Positions 11,540-23,060 of a stretch of 64,000 bases of DNA are shown piece by piece (position 1 is the first letter of the stretch; the number at the start of each line of letters is the position of its first letter). Origin of the DNA: Mesotaenium endlicherianum (taxonomy: Eukaryota > Streptophyta > Zygnematophyceae > Zygnematales > Mesotaeniaceae). The translations under genes were made by a program, and so were the position numbers. The stretch lies in contig WELA01013857.1 of NCBI GenBank assembly GCA_009602735.1, positions 241,345 to 305,344 on the forward strand, read 5' to 3'. The notes under the pieces are model-generated. The model saw only the letters and a program-made list of their open reading frames with translations. It was not told the DNA's origin and did no database searches.

Positions 11540-12830
11540 TGATGCGTGCGCTCGTCGGCAGCGCAAAGTGCATGTGCGCTAGGGTTTTGTGCGCAGCCAG
11601 GGTTTAAACCCTGGTTGTGCGCAGCCGTGAGCGCGTCGTTGGAGCTCCGGGCGGCGATCGGGCCACACAGCGCAGCCGAGGATGCCCCTCCTTATACGGG
11701 AATGCCGGTCGCGACCGCCGGATCGCATCTGGCCGTGCCGGGCCGTGTGCGCATGACACGTGTCAACATATGCGCAGTTGCTGCGGGCGCTGTGTTGATG
11801 CGGGGGTGCGGACCAGCGGCGCATGCTGGAGCGGCGCTGTCGATGCGCCCCTCCGGCTGTGCTGTTTGCGCAGACGTGCTACCAGCAGCGCGTGAGCAAA
11901 TGTGCCTGGCGCTGCTGCGCACGGTGTGCGGCGCAGCTGCTGGGCTGCCACATGGCGCCTCCAGGTTGCTCTTGGCACCCCCTGGACGTGACGCCAGTCT
12001 GTTGAGAGCGTAGGGTGCGCCTGCCCCGGACAAAGCTCGTGGCGCCCCCTCCTTGGCGCGTGCGTACGTTGCAAACAAGGAAACGCAAGTCGCGCTTGCG
12101 CTAGGGTTTTGTGCGCAGCCAGGGTTTACGCCCTGGTTGTGGGCAGGCCTGGGTGCGTTGTCGAGGATGCAAACGGCAATCTGACTGCGCAGCGCACTTG
12201 GGGGTGCCGCTGTTGACACGGAAACGAAGGTTGCGCCCGCTTGTTCGCATCCTGCTCTACTAAGCCATCTGCGCGTGCCATGTGTCGACGTGAGCACGTA
12301 GCTGCTCTGCGCAGCTGCTGGCGGATCTGTGCCGATTGCGCTGTCGGGCGTTACGGCTGCTGTGCGTGCGCCAGATGGCACTGTGCTGCTGCCAGGTGGC
12401 AATACGCTGTCCCAAGGGTGCTGGCTTGCGCAGGCCGCAATCGCAGGGCCGTCGTTGCGCTCCTCTGGCCACCCTGGTCGCGACAGAGGCGCCTTCTTCA
12501 GCACCTGCGCAGATGCGCACTCCGTTGCTATGCGCTGCGTCCTGCGCTGCTGCCGTGCCGCCAAGTGATGTCTCCAAGTCGCCCCTGATGCATACTGGCC
12601 GTGACGCCAATCCATCGAGTGCGAGGGGTGTTGCTGTCCTGGCTAAACCTCGTGGTGCCCCCCCCTTCAGCGCGTGTGCTCGTCGTGACCCTGGTAGCGC
12701 AACTCGCGTGCGCTAAGGTTTTGTGCGCAGCCAGGGTGGATGCCCTGGCCGTGGGCGAGCCTGTCCGCACTGCCGGAGCGGCGGCTGGAAATCGGCCCGC
12801 GCAGCGTAGTTTGGGTTGCTGCTGCCGACG
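11540..12830. repeat. Imperfect 0.5-0.6-kb repeat modules with a palindromic core
   Basis: The block around TTTTGTGCGCAGCCAGGG recurs at about 11584, 12103 and 12719, and again at about 62160 in the second copy of this element. At 11596-11613 the core is the perfect 18-base palindrome ccagggtttaaaccctgg; the other copies have decayed centres. Neighbouring sequence (GCGCAGCGCA, CTGCTGC runs, GTGGCGCCCCC) is repeated with it, so whole modules were duplicated. Confidence 0.7.
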
Positions 12831-13329
12831 CGTGACTGCCAGTCGCGTCTGCCTGTTTGCACCCTGTCGTGCCAGGCCGTGTGTGCGCGCCATGTGGCAG
12901 CGCTTGTACGCAACTGTTGTACGCAGCTGCTGTAGGTTCTCCGCCGACTGCATTGCTGCCGAACGTGCGCAGAGAAGTTCGCGGCGCTGGCCCAGAGAGG
13001 AGTGTGCGCCTGGTCATGTCGCTGCCGTAAGTCGGCACTCCGGCCAGCGTGTGTGTGACACGTGGCGGCAGCTGCTGGGACTTGTTGCTAGCAGCGGCCA
13101 GCAGCGGGTGCCTGTCCCGTCGCCGCGAGCTCGTGCGCAGAGCTGCGCACGTCCGCGCTGCCGTAACTCGCACGGCTGCTGAAGCTGCAGCCGGAGTGGC
13201 TGGTTGACGAGCTTGTGCCAGAGCGCCACCTGTCGTTGCACAGGCGCTGTCCAGCCCTGCTGGCGCCAGCAGATTAGCGCACGCAAAGGGCGCGTGTGTC
13301 GGCGCTGCGCGGGCTCCGCTGGCTGCTGC

Positions 13330-14200
13330 ATGGACCCGTCGGTGGGCCCAATCGCAGCTTTGGCTGACCGGACTGCGCAGGCCTGGGGCCTGCCACCTGC
13401 CAGCCAGTCGAGACTCGCCGTGTTGCTGCTGACAGGTGTGAGCGCGGGACGAGCCGGGCCTGCAGGGGCGTCGATGTTGGCGCCTGCAACCTTCGTCGCG
13501 AGCACTCCTTCGTGCGGACGTGCGCGTGGCAGCTGCGTCGACCTGATAGCGGGGCCGAGCGCAACGCAGGCTGGCAGAGCTGCGCAGGCCTGGGGCCTGC
13601 CATCTGTTAGTGCGGCAGATCTTGCCGGAGCAGTGCTGACAAATGTCAGCATGAGGCAAGCCGAGCCTGCAGGGGCGTCAATGTTGGTGCCTGGGGCCTC
13701 TGTTGTGTGTGCTCTATCGTCGTGCGGATGTGCGCGTGGCCCGTGCTGCGTGGACCCATCGGTGAGCCCGCTCGCAGCGTCGGCTGACAGAACTGCGCTG
13801 GCCTTGGGTCTGCCATCTGTCAGTGTGTCGGCACGTACCCTGTCGCTGCTGACAGGTGTCAACGCGGGTTGCGTTAGGTCTGCAGACGCTTTGCTGTCAG
13901 CGCGTGCAGCTCCCATTGGCGCTTCGTTGTCATGCAGATGTGCGCGTGGCTGCAGCGCGGCTGCTGCGCCATGAGACAAGCACTGGGGCTGTCAGGTATC
14001 GGTACTGGGGCGTGCGTGCATGGGCTGCGCTACCGCCTGCTCTGTCGCTACTGACAGGTGTCAGTGCAAGGCGCGTTGGGTCTGCATGGGCGTCGATGTC
14101 GGCATCTGCAGCTCCCATTGTAGGCGCTCCGTCGTCGTGCGGACGGGCGTGTGGCTGGAGCGCTGCTATTGCGCCAGCTGGCCAACACTGAGGCTGCCAG
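13330..14200. repeat. Four tandem units of about 207 bp inside element E gag region
   Basis: The landmark GCTGACAGGTGT recurs at about 13430, 13638, 13850 and 14052, spacing 203-212 bases. On the minus strand the unit reads as about 69 residues including ALTPVSS, LTDGRPQA and NIDAPAG. The spacing stays near a multiple of three, so the array probably grew while it was coding. Confidence 0.8.
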
Positions 14201-15167
14201 ATGTCAGCACTAGACGTGCACGCACGTGTTGCGCCATTGCCAGGTGGCAGCGGCACAACGTCGGCCGGGGGTGCGTGTGCGTAGAGCGCCCCGTAGGCGT
14301 CGTCGCTGTCGGTGGCGAAGAGGGCGCGGATTCGCGCGTTCTTTGCCTCGGACGTAGCTAGCGCCTCGCTGAGGGCGTCGTAGCTCAAGATATCCTCCCC
14401 GGGGGTCAGCGCGGCGTTTGTCATGGCCGTGACTACCGTGATCGCGGGGCGTCCGTTAGTGCAAGGGTTTTGCATCCCTCGCTGGCCCGAATCGTCATGG
14501 GCGCGTCCAGACTCTGTGTCGCGCTGCTTGCAAGAAGATCTCCGCGGCCTCTCGGTCGTAACGGTGCCTACGTCGCGTCGTAGGTGAGTCAAGCGCCGGT
14601 TCATTATGTGGATCGCCCCGTCCTTGCGGCAGAAGAAATGGTGCAGCTTGTACACCTTCTCTTCAGTGGCAGACTGGAACTCCTCCCTGAGAGTGTCCCA
14701 CAATACCTTCACAGGGTCGACTATCGGGATGGCCACACCGTCCACCTGCTCTGTGCGAGCGAGAATCTTGGTTGCCTTCTTGCGGTAGGTTTCACGAGCC
14801 TCGTGGAGAAGGTAACGCATAAGCGTGCCAAACACCTGGCGCTTAGTGAGCGCGGGAGTCTTGAGCTTTGCATAGTCGAAGTCAGCCTCGAACTTTGAGA
14901 TAGTGTCGTCCAGATCACATGTGCCTGGCCTGTCGCTGAAGCGAAAGAGGGAGGCCCTATCTACCTTCGTGTCCTGGTCCCTGCCATGGAGTACGAGGGA
15001 TCGTAATGAGTCTGCTGGGAGTGTGGCTCAGGGACAACTGCGGATTGAAGAGGTACTGGCTGGTCCCCTTTAGAGGGTGCAATGATGGTACTAAGATCTG
15101 AGTTTGAGTCTTCTCCACTAACCCTTTTGTAGTTAAGCTGATAAGGGAGCCCACTACGGGTAGGCAT
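13930..15167 (-). mobile_element. Element E: gag-like region
   Basis: The first frame starts MPTRSGLPYQL at about 15167, just inside the right-hand LTR-like repeat. A further minus-strand frame gives a helical gag-like block (ISKFEADFDYAKLK, VFGTLMRYLLHEA, LREEFQSATEEKVYKLHHFF) and then runs into the Ala/Pro-rich repeats. I see no CCHC zinc knuckle. Assignment as gag rests on position, helix-rich character and the downstream protease. Confidence 0.55.
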
Positions 15168-15218
15168 ACGCTGAAGATTGTAAGTGCTTATATGCGAAGC
15201 AAAGAGACATTTTTAAGA

Positions 15219-16224
15219 AGTAAAGAATGTGTCCTTTCCAGAGTGAGCACCTCAAGACTGTAAATTGGTAGGAATACAACTAATGAAGTATGGCCCAAAA
15301 GATCACTGGAAGCACATCATGATCTTCAAGAGTAGTCCTATGGCAAGGATTAAGTTGTGACTGTGCTCACCACTTGTGAAGTTCTTCAAGTGATTGGAAG
15401 CCAAGGGGGTTTGCTCTTCACAAGAGAGACTAAGTGGTCATGAAAGCACAAGAGGTAAAAGTGTAAGCTTTACTGATGACTCTGTTACTTGCAGCTGGCA
15501 TGATGGAATTCTAAAAAAATGGCCTTCTAAGGGCATCCACAGCTATACACTGCCTCCAAAATCGGCGTTGAAGGCGGCGGATTTGATGCATACCGTCACA
15601 CTAGGAGGCTCTCTTATGTCCACAAAAATGGAGGCAAGGCACGTACTAGCTCTCCTATTGGCTAAGCATAACACAAACCAATTAAATCTAGTGCAAGGAA
15701 TATGCTACATGTGTCTCATGGGCGGAGCTTACCTCGACCAATGCTACCTAGATAAAGCCTCAAAAGTAGATCTGGAACTTGAGGAAGCTTCCTCTAGGGA
15801 TGAGTGATGCAGTCACAAAATTATAGCTCTAATGATGCTCATTTACTCTGATAATACACGCAAAGTGTGTAGTATCAAGTTCGCGGATTGTACGCTAATG
15901 GCTAGGGATTCTTGGAGTCGCGAAGAGCCAACAATGTGGCCTTTGGGCACATTGAGTTACAAAGTGGCCTTTGGTGAAACTCCGCTAGGGGCCGGTAGGT
16001 GGCGCGGACTAAATTGCGAATATCTTGCTCGACACTTGACCAAATGACGTGAAACTGGTGCCATTCAAAAGTCGACGGAGCTCTACACTTTAGCGATTCG
16101 GAACACTAGCAAAGGTCAACATATGGATGCGTAAAGTCAAGTCAAGGTCGGCCTTCCTAGGTTGATTGGTTACACACGTGTAGCTCGGTGTAGTGTGACA
16201 ACCACGCCCTAATGAGTCATGACA
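15219..16224 (-). repeat. LTR-like repeat of element E, right copy (5' side)
   Basis: This direct repeat of 8094-9266 keeps the uninterrupted target site of the 246-bp transposon at 15685-15692. It contains two short segments (about 15460-15490 and about 15560-15620) missing from the left copy. It is not followed by repeat R. Confidence 0.65.
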
Positions 16225-18100
16225 CTCTTGACAATGTTCGGGAAATGACACTTGAGAATGTGCATGTATGTCGTCAAATGCTCAACAGCGCAGGCTCTTC
16301 CAAAAGCCTTCTCGAGATCCTCAGCCAATACCTGTACTTGTGTTGCCTTGTCCTTACAATCTTCATGGTTATTTGTGTATGGGATGGGCTCATGGACTAC
16401 TGCCTTGAACCCCTCAAAGCATTCTCATGCTCAAATTGCTTCGGCCTTTTGTACAGCAAACGTCGCAGGCATGTCATTTACAACGAAGACGTGGTTTAGA
16501 AGATTCTCTACCATCCCAATGAGGCATTGAGCAGGCGGTTCTCCCGACCAATAAAGGTGGGCTGGGCGTCTCTGGTCCTTTTTTCTCCTTTGCCTAACAC
16601 CTTCACTGCTGCCCTTGGAATCTTTGCTCCCTTCTCAGCTTGTAATATGTTTTGTAATTCTCCTCATTCTGGCGGATCCGCATGAATTGTGTAGCTGTGA
16701 TGCGCAACAAGAGATGCAATATACATACCACACAATTTGCAGGACATATGGTCAATAGTGGTGGCTTGTTGTGTCGTTGGCCCTTGTGCTGCACCTGGTA
16801 TTCTAACCTAGTCTTTGTGCTTTCTTTGTCCTCCTTCCCTTATGCCTTTTTTAGAGTGTCTACGACTACAGCGCCAGCGTCTGGGAACCTCTTTTTGCTT
16901 AAGCGACACTGTAATAAAAGCTTGTCAGGATAGTTATCACATCCTTCTTATCCTTTATTTTCATCAGACACCATAAGCACGGGTATGTCGCGTGGGCTCC
17001 ACAAAGCCCAAACAACCCGTTGCAGAATTTGTAATGCCCTCCTTGGTAAAATTGGACAAGAAATTTTTGCTCGCCTACTTGCACACCTATCATTTATATG
17101 TCCTACATCTCTTATAGAAGTTGCTCTGCGTGTATTTGAATACTCGCATAGTTGTCGTCGCCCTCGAACACTGGTACTGGTATTGCAGAGGAAGTTGGCC
17201 ATTGCCTGGTTATCCTTTGTCACTACTTTGCATGCGATAGTGGTCTGCTTCAGACCTCTGTGGTGTAGAGCTGCATCCCTATCACCTGCACTCTCACCAC
17301 ACGTCCTAGCTGAAGGTTCAATCTGACATTACGAACTCATAGTGTTTTTGCCAGCGATACAGTGACCTTGTCCCCTTTTGCTTCTTGTCTTGGTTCAACC
17401 AGAGCATACACCACCTTCCTCGACTGAGCCACAGCCCTTTTAGATGATAGCTTGGGCATGGGGAGTCTCAAGTCTCTGGAAACGAGAACTCGTTCCTACG
17501 TGGCTGTTCTCTTACAGTACTTCTTGGATAGCAAGTTGAAGACTAGTTGGTATCTCTCATTGGATAGTCCCACCTGTATATCGCACCGCCAACCCAAGTT
17601 TATCATCCAAATGGTCTTGATTTTGCTCCAAGGTGGCTGCCTCTATGGTATGTTTCAAGTCCAACTCACGTGCAAGCAAATCTGTGAGCTCTTTGTTTCA
17701 GGTCTACTCAGTAAACTGCCGAGGGCTGCAGCTGTGTTTTCAAATACTACAATTTTGTCCTTCAAAAAATCTCTACTGGCATTGGCCATTTTGCGTAGAG
17801 TAATTGGATTATCTCCCCCTATGCGAGGACGCTTTATGCCATTGTTGGGAGTGGAGGTGCCTTTCCATATGGAAGTTACTCTATCATCCTTTTCAAACTT
17901 ACAATCTGGTCTTGCAAATTTTCATTTTGCTCGTCATACACTTTGGTCATTCCAGTCAGCAATTCATTTGGGGAGAAATTCTTGTCTTTTAATCTAGCAA
18001 TCTTCTCATTTGCCTTAACTAATTGAGCTACCTTAACGTCTAGCTTCGACTTTACCGTACACACAACTTCTTTGTTGGTTGGCTTAGACTTTGTAGATAC
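16225..18100 (-). pseudogene. Decayed transposase-like gene fragments
   Basis: On the minus strand, from high to low coordinates, I can read a coiled-coil segment (about 18064-17876, VAQLVKANEKIARLKDK), a weak block near 17310 (LGRVVRVQVIGMQLYTTE), a block at about 17060-16960 (FCNGLFGLCGAHATYPCLWC) and one at about 16770-16700 (ICPANCVVCILHLLLRI). The pattern of a glycine/histidine stretch, then CLWC, then an L-H-L-L-L-R-I helix resembles transposase-derived proteins repeated in many algal and animal genomes. I cannot name the superfamily. Frames are broken by several stops and shifts. No terminal repeats were found. Confidence 0.4.
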
Positions 18101-18468
18101 AAATTTGCACCTGGAACCTATGGCCTAGTGTGGATTGGTTTGAGGTCTAGGTGTTGTCATGAATTTAGGTTGCTGATGCCATTTTGTTTGGGAGGGTGTA
18201 ACTACAAGTGGAGAGGAAAGAATTTCTTCCAAAATTTCCATATTGAGAACAAGCTTCAAAGTGCTTTGGTTGGATGTTACATAGGCAGTTGGTAAGTTCA
18301 CGTTTTGGATATTTCAATTTTTCCCCCTTGTTCTTTTCCAATTTTAAATTTCAAATATTCAATTCTTAACTTTTTCTAGAGAAAGAACTCTTAACACTTC
18401 GTAGCTTTCTCTCATGCACACATACAAAATTACAACAAAACAAAAATGTTTGAGATTGTAACACTTAG

Positions 18469-21400
18469 CACTAGATTTACTGCCTATAGGACCAAAACGG
18501 AAACCACAACAGCCTATCTTTGAATGCTCATAATGAAATCAGTGCTTTTGTGGTACATGAGAGCCATATATATATAGAATCAACTTTGAGTAAGCAATCT
18601 GGCAATGTACTTTCTCCAATTTTTCCTGGATTTTTTAGTGTACTTCTTTGTACTACGAGGGAAACGCACGTGTGAGGACCCATAAGTACATTTCTTCTCA
18701 GCACAATATCCGGTAAAGTACAACTTATTTTTAAGTTCTGATTTTTTTCAGCATTTATCCTGATGTAAGGAGGACTGTGCACTTTACAGATATACAATTC
18801 ATTTAGTATCCTAGAGTTGCTACACCAGCCCAATTTTTGGGACCCAAATTGACACCAAGTTTTTTTTGTCATTGGTCCCATAAGGAATCTAGGAAATGCA
18901 TCATGCAGATATATTGTTTGGTGCATAACTTTTAGAATACTTGATGGAAATCATTGAAACAAGTTCAGGCATGCTTAGAATACCTTACACAAACACCATG
19001 AAACATGAAAGCACCAAAAATATGTAAAGCGAAAATTATGAGTTTTGTCATATATGGCTCCATGGCCGACGCGTCGGAAAATCTGGAATGTGGCAGATGG
19101 TGTGAGCAAAAACAAATTAGTCTTAGAGTTATGCACCTTTCATCTATGCTACTGTTTAGGAGCACCAGTGGGCAACCTCGTCCTACCACAATCTAGATGC
19201 TCTATGTTTCTGGTAGTGTGAAATATTTCAAAGCAAGGAGTGGGATGTAAGACAACGTTACAAGGTATACACATGAACTGGCACCTCTTCTTCCTTGCTG
19301 CAGCCACTAAGTCAAAGTACTTTGCACTATATACCACACAGCTTGCCCTTTCTCCTTTCTTCACTTTGTCAGGAAAGTGCCTCCCAGTCCACCTCTGCTC
19401 TTCAGCAGCTCCTGCTGCACTTGACCTGGTCTGCATGTCGCGAGGATGTACCCTCTCCGACATTTCCCTCACTAGTTGCAACATAAACAAGTATCTGTCA
19501 GCATTAGGGTGGGCCAGCTCATACAATATGTATGCATTAGCAATGGCACCATCAAACAAGCCCCAATACAGGCGGTGCCACCACTTCCTAGCTACCTGCT
19601 CAGTCTCCACAGAGTAGTTGTCTCTCAAGCATAACTTGTCGAACTGATCGACCGCGTCTTTGTACATGTTATAGTGCTTCACAATCTCAGGTGCAAGTAT
19701 AGTGTTAGTCTCTCCTCCCTTCTGTCTCCTCTCAACCTCAACTACAGTAAGACCTCAACATTTAGACAAGAGATACACAGGTTTCTTGTCTTGCCAAGCT
19801 ACAGCTACCTGTTCAGGCCATTCTGACACGAGCGCTGTGAATGACCCTTGCTCCGCCTCTTTCTCTCCTGCAGGTATGTCTAAGACCAGCTGCTTAGTAG
19901 GATAGTGCATTCTATTTAAAACTGTGCTTGTTGCTCCATGGCCAAGCTCTGACAGTGCTTTGACAAGTACAGGACTTGTGAAGCCTCTATCTAATACAAA
20001 GCTGTAAGTTTGACCCTCAGTGAAAGTGCTGACCATCTCCAAAACAACAGTGGTATTTCTGCCAGGTCTCTTGACCTTGTCAAATACTATGAAGTCCCAG
20101 CAGTAATATGTGACACTATCAACCAGTGTGAACAACTCAATGCCACATTTGTAAGGCTTCTTAGAACAATACACGCGGACTGGACACTGTCTATGTCTAG
20201 TTGGGTTAAGTCTCTCATCAACTGACATGTGCACACCTGGATTATAGTGCTCCTTGAATGTTCTTTTGAGTAGATCTATGAAGGGTTGACACTGACAGAG
20301 CTTATACTCTCCAGACTTAGGAGGAAATACATCTCCTCCTGCATTAGAAATAATATGCATGTATTCTTTTATTTGGACCCACCTATCTCTAGACATGTAT
20401 TTGCCGTAGGCAGGAAACTTTACAGGACCAAGATTTTCATTCTTCCAGTACATGGTGTACCTAGGCAAGGGATTCAATGCCGTAGCAATACACAAGTCAT
20501 GCCACATGATGAGCTCACTAGTGCTGAGCTGGTTCCTTTGCTTTGCACCTTCATTATGTGCATATGCATTGGTAGCAAAAACCATGGAGTCTATACCAAT
20601 CAGAAGGCACAAAACAGCAAAGGGGCTGAAGCTGTGAAAGTGCCTTGAGGCTTGTGCTCACTCTGGCCAGGCCTGTGGCCAGAGTGCTGACAGGCTTCAC
20701 CAGCCAAGGTGGAACTTCACCTTTAGCAGCAGGCCTCCAGGAGTACTCCTCTCTGTTGGCAAGCTCCTCAACTTCTTCTTCTTCAGCAGCAGCAGGCACC
20801 ATTGGCTCTCCTTCAGACTCCAGCTCCATGTCTGAGTTGTACTCCTCTTCATCTGAGTGCCTGTTCTTCTTCTTGCTGTAGCCCCTCTTTGCCCTCCTCT
20901 CAGCAGTCTCCCTTGCCACTACCACCCTGTTCCTTCTCTCTTCCTTGTTAGCAGGCACAGACATGTCTGGTTTTGTTTGTTTTGATGGTCTTCCTCTTTT
21001 TCGTGTTGACTCTACCGGTTCTAAGCCTGTTTCCGACTCTTCCTCTGTGTCTGTTGTGTCTGCTACTGGTGTGGGAGTTTCTTCTGGTGGTGTGGGAGTA
21101 TCTTCAAGTTCGGGGGGTGTGTTTACAATGCTAGGAGTAACTTCAACCACATGAGAAGCAGGAAGCTTTGAAAGTGGGTCCGAAGAGGCCTCAACTCTAA
21201 CAACTTCCTCATATGGGCCAAACCAGTGAAAATCGGGGATAGAAGGCATGTATTGTAGTATTCGCTTGCGTCCCCATGTTTTGTACTCTCCATCGTAGCC
21301 AAAATAGATTTTAAACTTAGTTTCTTTGGTCTTATGCACCTCTTCCTCTAAAATTCCGACCAAAAAAAAATCTTTGTAGTGCTCTCCAAACTCTTGTGTT

Positions 21401-21790
21401 GCCCAAGTTTCACCCCAAATCTTACTAGGTGTTAGTATCTTAGGGGCTACGGCTACCGGGGGGCCTGTAGACAAAGAAGCGATGTCAGCGATGGCTTTTG
21501 TAGCATGCAAAGCGAAAGAAATGACAGACAGGATGAGGCCTGTTCGAAGGTCAAAATCAAAACAGACGGTGACCTCTTCATGGCCGGCAAACTTACATAA
21601 CTCCGTCATATATTGGCCGTTATGGCTAAAATTAATTTGTCGGAGGGGTTTGAGTTATGACACATCCAATGAGCCTATTTTCAGACAATTCTGAGTATAA
21701 AAAAGTAGGCTAAGGGGTTGTAGAATTTTGCCTAGTTATGGGACATAATTTGGTTCCAGAACCAAAATAGGACCCACAGTATAGCTAGTG
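18469..21790 (-). mobile_element. piggyBac DNA transposon with matching ends
   Basis: The left end, cactagatttactg, pairs with the right end, which on the minus strand reads cactagctatactg (2 mismatches in 14). Immediately outside are TTAG (18465-18468) and TTAA (21791-21794). piggyBac inserts at TTAA and duplicates it, so the left copy has one mutation. The element is about 3.3 kb and holds a single minus-strand transposase. About 0.7 kb of non-coding DNA separates the transposase end from the left terminus. Confidence 0.8.
19149..21609 (-). pseudogene. piggyBac transposase, lightly damaged
   Basis: This would catalyse TTAA-specific cut-and-paste transposition. From the N-terminus: a small domain (GETWATQEFGEHYKDFF, YDGEYKTWGRKR), an acidic linker with an AT-hook-like RKRGRPSK, then the catalytic domain (about 20650-19760) with MSVDERL, KKPYKCGIELF and SFVLDRGFTSPVL, then QFDK at about 19640, and a C-terminal cysteine-rich finger (CIPCNV, PCFEIFHT). 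The Asp residues in VDER, LDRG and QFDK fit the three catalytic acids. Two lesions are visible: a frame change near 20640 between the linker and the catalytic domain, and an in-frame TGA at 19757-19755 directly before the GLTVVEVERR block. Otherwise the frames are long and well kept, so inactivation looks recent. Confidence 0.85.
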
Positions 21791-22039
21791 TTAAAAGACC
21801 ATGTGAACATACGGTATCAATTATACGAACATGAATATGTCATTAATTGTCGTACGATGTATTTGTTTTAATCCCTGGTCAAAATAATTTCTGTAACTTT
21901 TTTGAAATTTAGATATTGATTTATGTGCAACTGTGAAAAAGATAATAAGAACTAAAGAGGCTCTCACTGAACACAATAACAAACTTTAAAGCTCTCGTTG
22001 ACGCGTTTCAGATTTGCAGTAGAAGATGCATACATGGAT

Positions 22040-23060
22040 CTAGATACATGGTAGGTCCTGAAACTTCTTGAACATTTTTAAGAATAGGCCCTTCCACAAA
22101 ATTGAAAGTAATTGCTTTCCACCAAAAGGGCCGGAAGTTGTGGTCAGGCAAGTTTCAAGCATGCGAAAAGTGACACCTATCCATTTCGACATGTGTGTAA
22201 CTAGTGCAGGTTAGATCTATATTTGATCTATATGTACTTCATAGGGTCAGGCCTAAGTGTGTCAAGTTTCATCTACTTTGACCATGAGTAAAAGCCTGGG
22301 TGCTTTACAACATGGCCAGCAAAATGAAGTATGTAATGCTCAAAATTTGCCTCGACAGATTTTGAACATGCACTAGATAGGCATATAAGTGGCCACAGAA
22401 CTCATATATTACTTAAAACTTTGACTAAGTGTTGTATAAGGGCATACTCACCCATGAAAAAGTACAAATTTAAGATCTTACAAATGCTCCATAAAGTGTG
22501 GTCAGGCCACCTTCAGGCATGCAAAAAATAACACCTCGTCACTTTGGTATGTGTGTAACAGGAGCAGGTTAGATCCAATTTTAGATTTCAATTTAATGTA
22601 TACCTCAAGCACAACGTCAGAGTTGGCTTTGCCAATTTTCATCTAGTTTGAACATCACTAGAGGCCTGGGTTCCCTACAACATGGCCAAGAATATGATGT
22701 ATTTACTGCTCAATATCGGACACGACGACAGATGCACTAAAAGTGGCATATAATGGGCCACAGAGCTCAAGATCCACTGTAATTTGTAACTGGTCTTATT
22801 TAAGGGCATACTCATTCATGAATTCATAAAAGGTTGAGATCTAGCAAATCCTCAAAAAAGTGTGGTGAGGCCAGCTTCAAACGTGCGAAATATGACACGT
22901 GCCGATTTGGCACGTGCATGACTTATACAGGATGGGTCCAAAATGATAACTTTTTAATGGAATCATAAGGTTCGAGGTTAGGAATAGTTTTGCCAATATT
23001 CATCACGTTTGAATACCATTACAGGCCTGGGTGCCTTGTACCATGACAAGTTATATACAT
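22040..23060. repeat. Tandem repeat with a unit of about 361 bp
   Basis: The block TGTGGTCAGGC...TTCAAGCATGCGAAA recurs at about 22137, 22497 and 22859, spacing about 361. Other landmarks recur in register: GTGTGTAAC...GCAGGTTAGATC, CATCTA.TTTGA, and GGCCTGGGTGCC followed by ACAACATGGCCA. Two and a half to three diverged units are present. I see no coding frame and no inverted ends, so this is satellite-like or the remnant of one. Confidence 0.8.

Larger units (their letters stand above)
8094..16224 (-). mobile_element. Element E: broken gag/protease LTR-type retroelement without pol
   Basis: Two approximately 1-kb direct repeats (8094-9266 and 15219-16224) flank about 6 kb of minus-strand sequence. 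That sequence starts with a gag-like frame (MPTRSGLPY, about 15167) and ends with a retropepsin domain (about 10400-10100). No reverse transcriptase or integrase is recognisable in between. The middle third is expanded with Ala/Pro/Arg-rich tandem repeats. It is an old fossil with several breaks. The pairing of the flanking repeats as its LTRs is inferred from position and orientation; no primer site or target duplication was found. Confidence 0.55.

Noticed and set aside
22040-23060. CRISPR-like array
   Set aside because: Units are about 361 bp, diverged and contiguous, without short repeats and unique spacers, in a eukaryotic genome.
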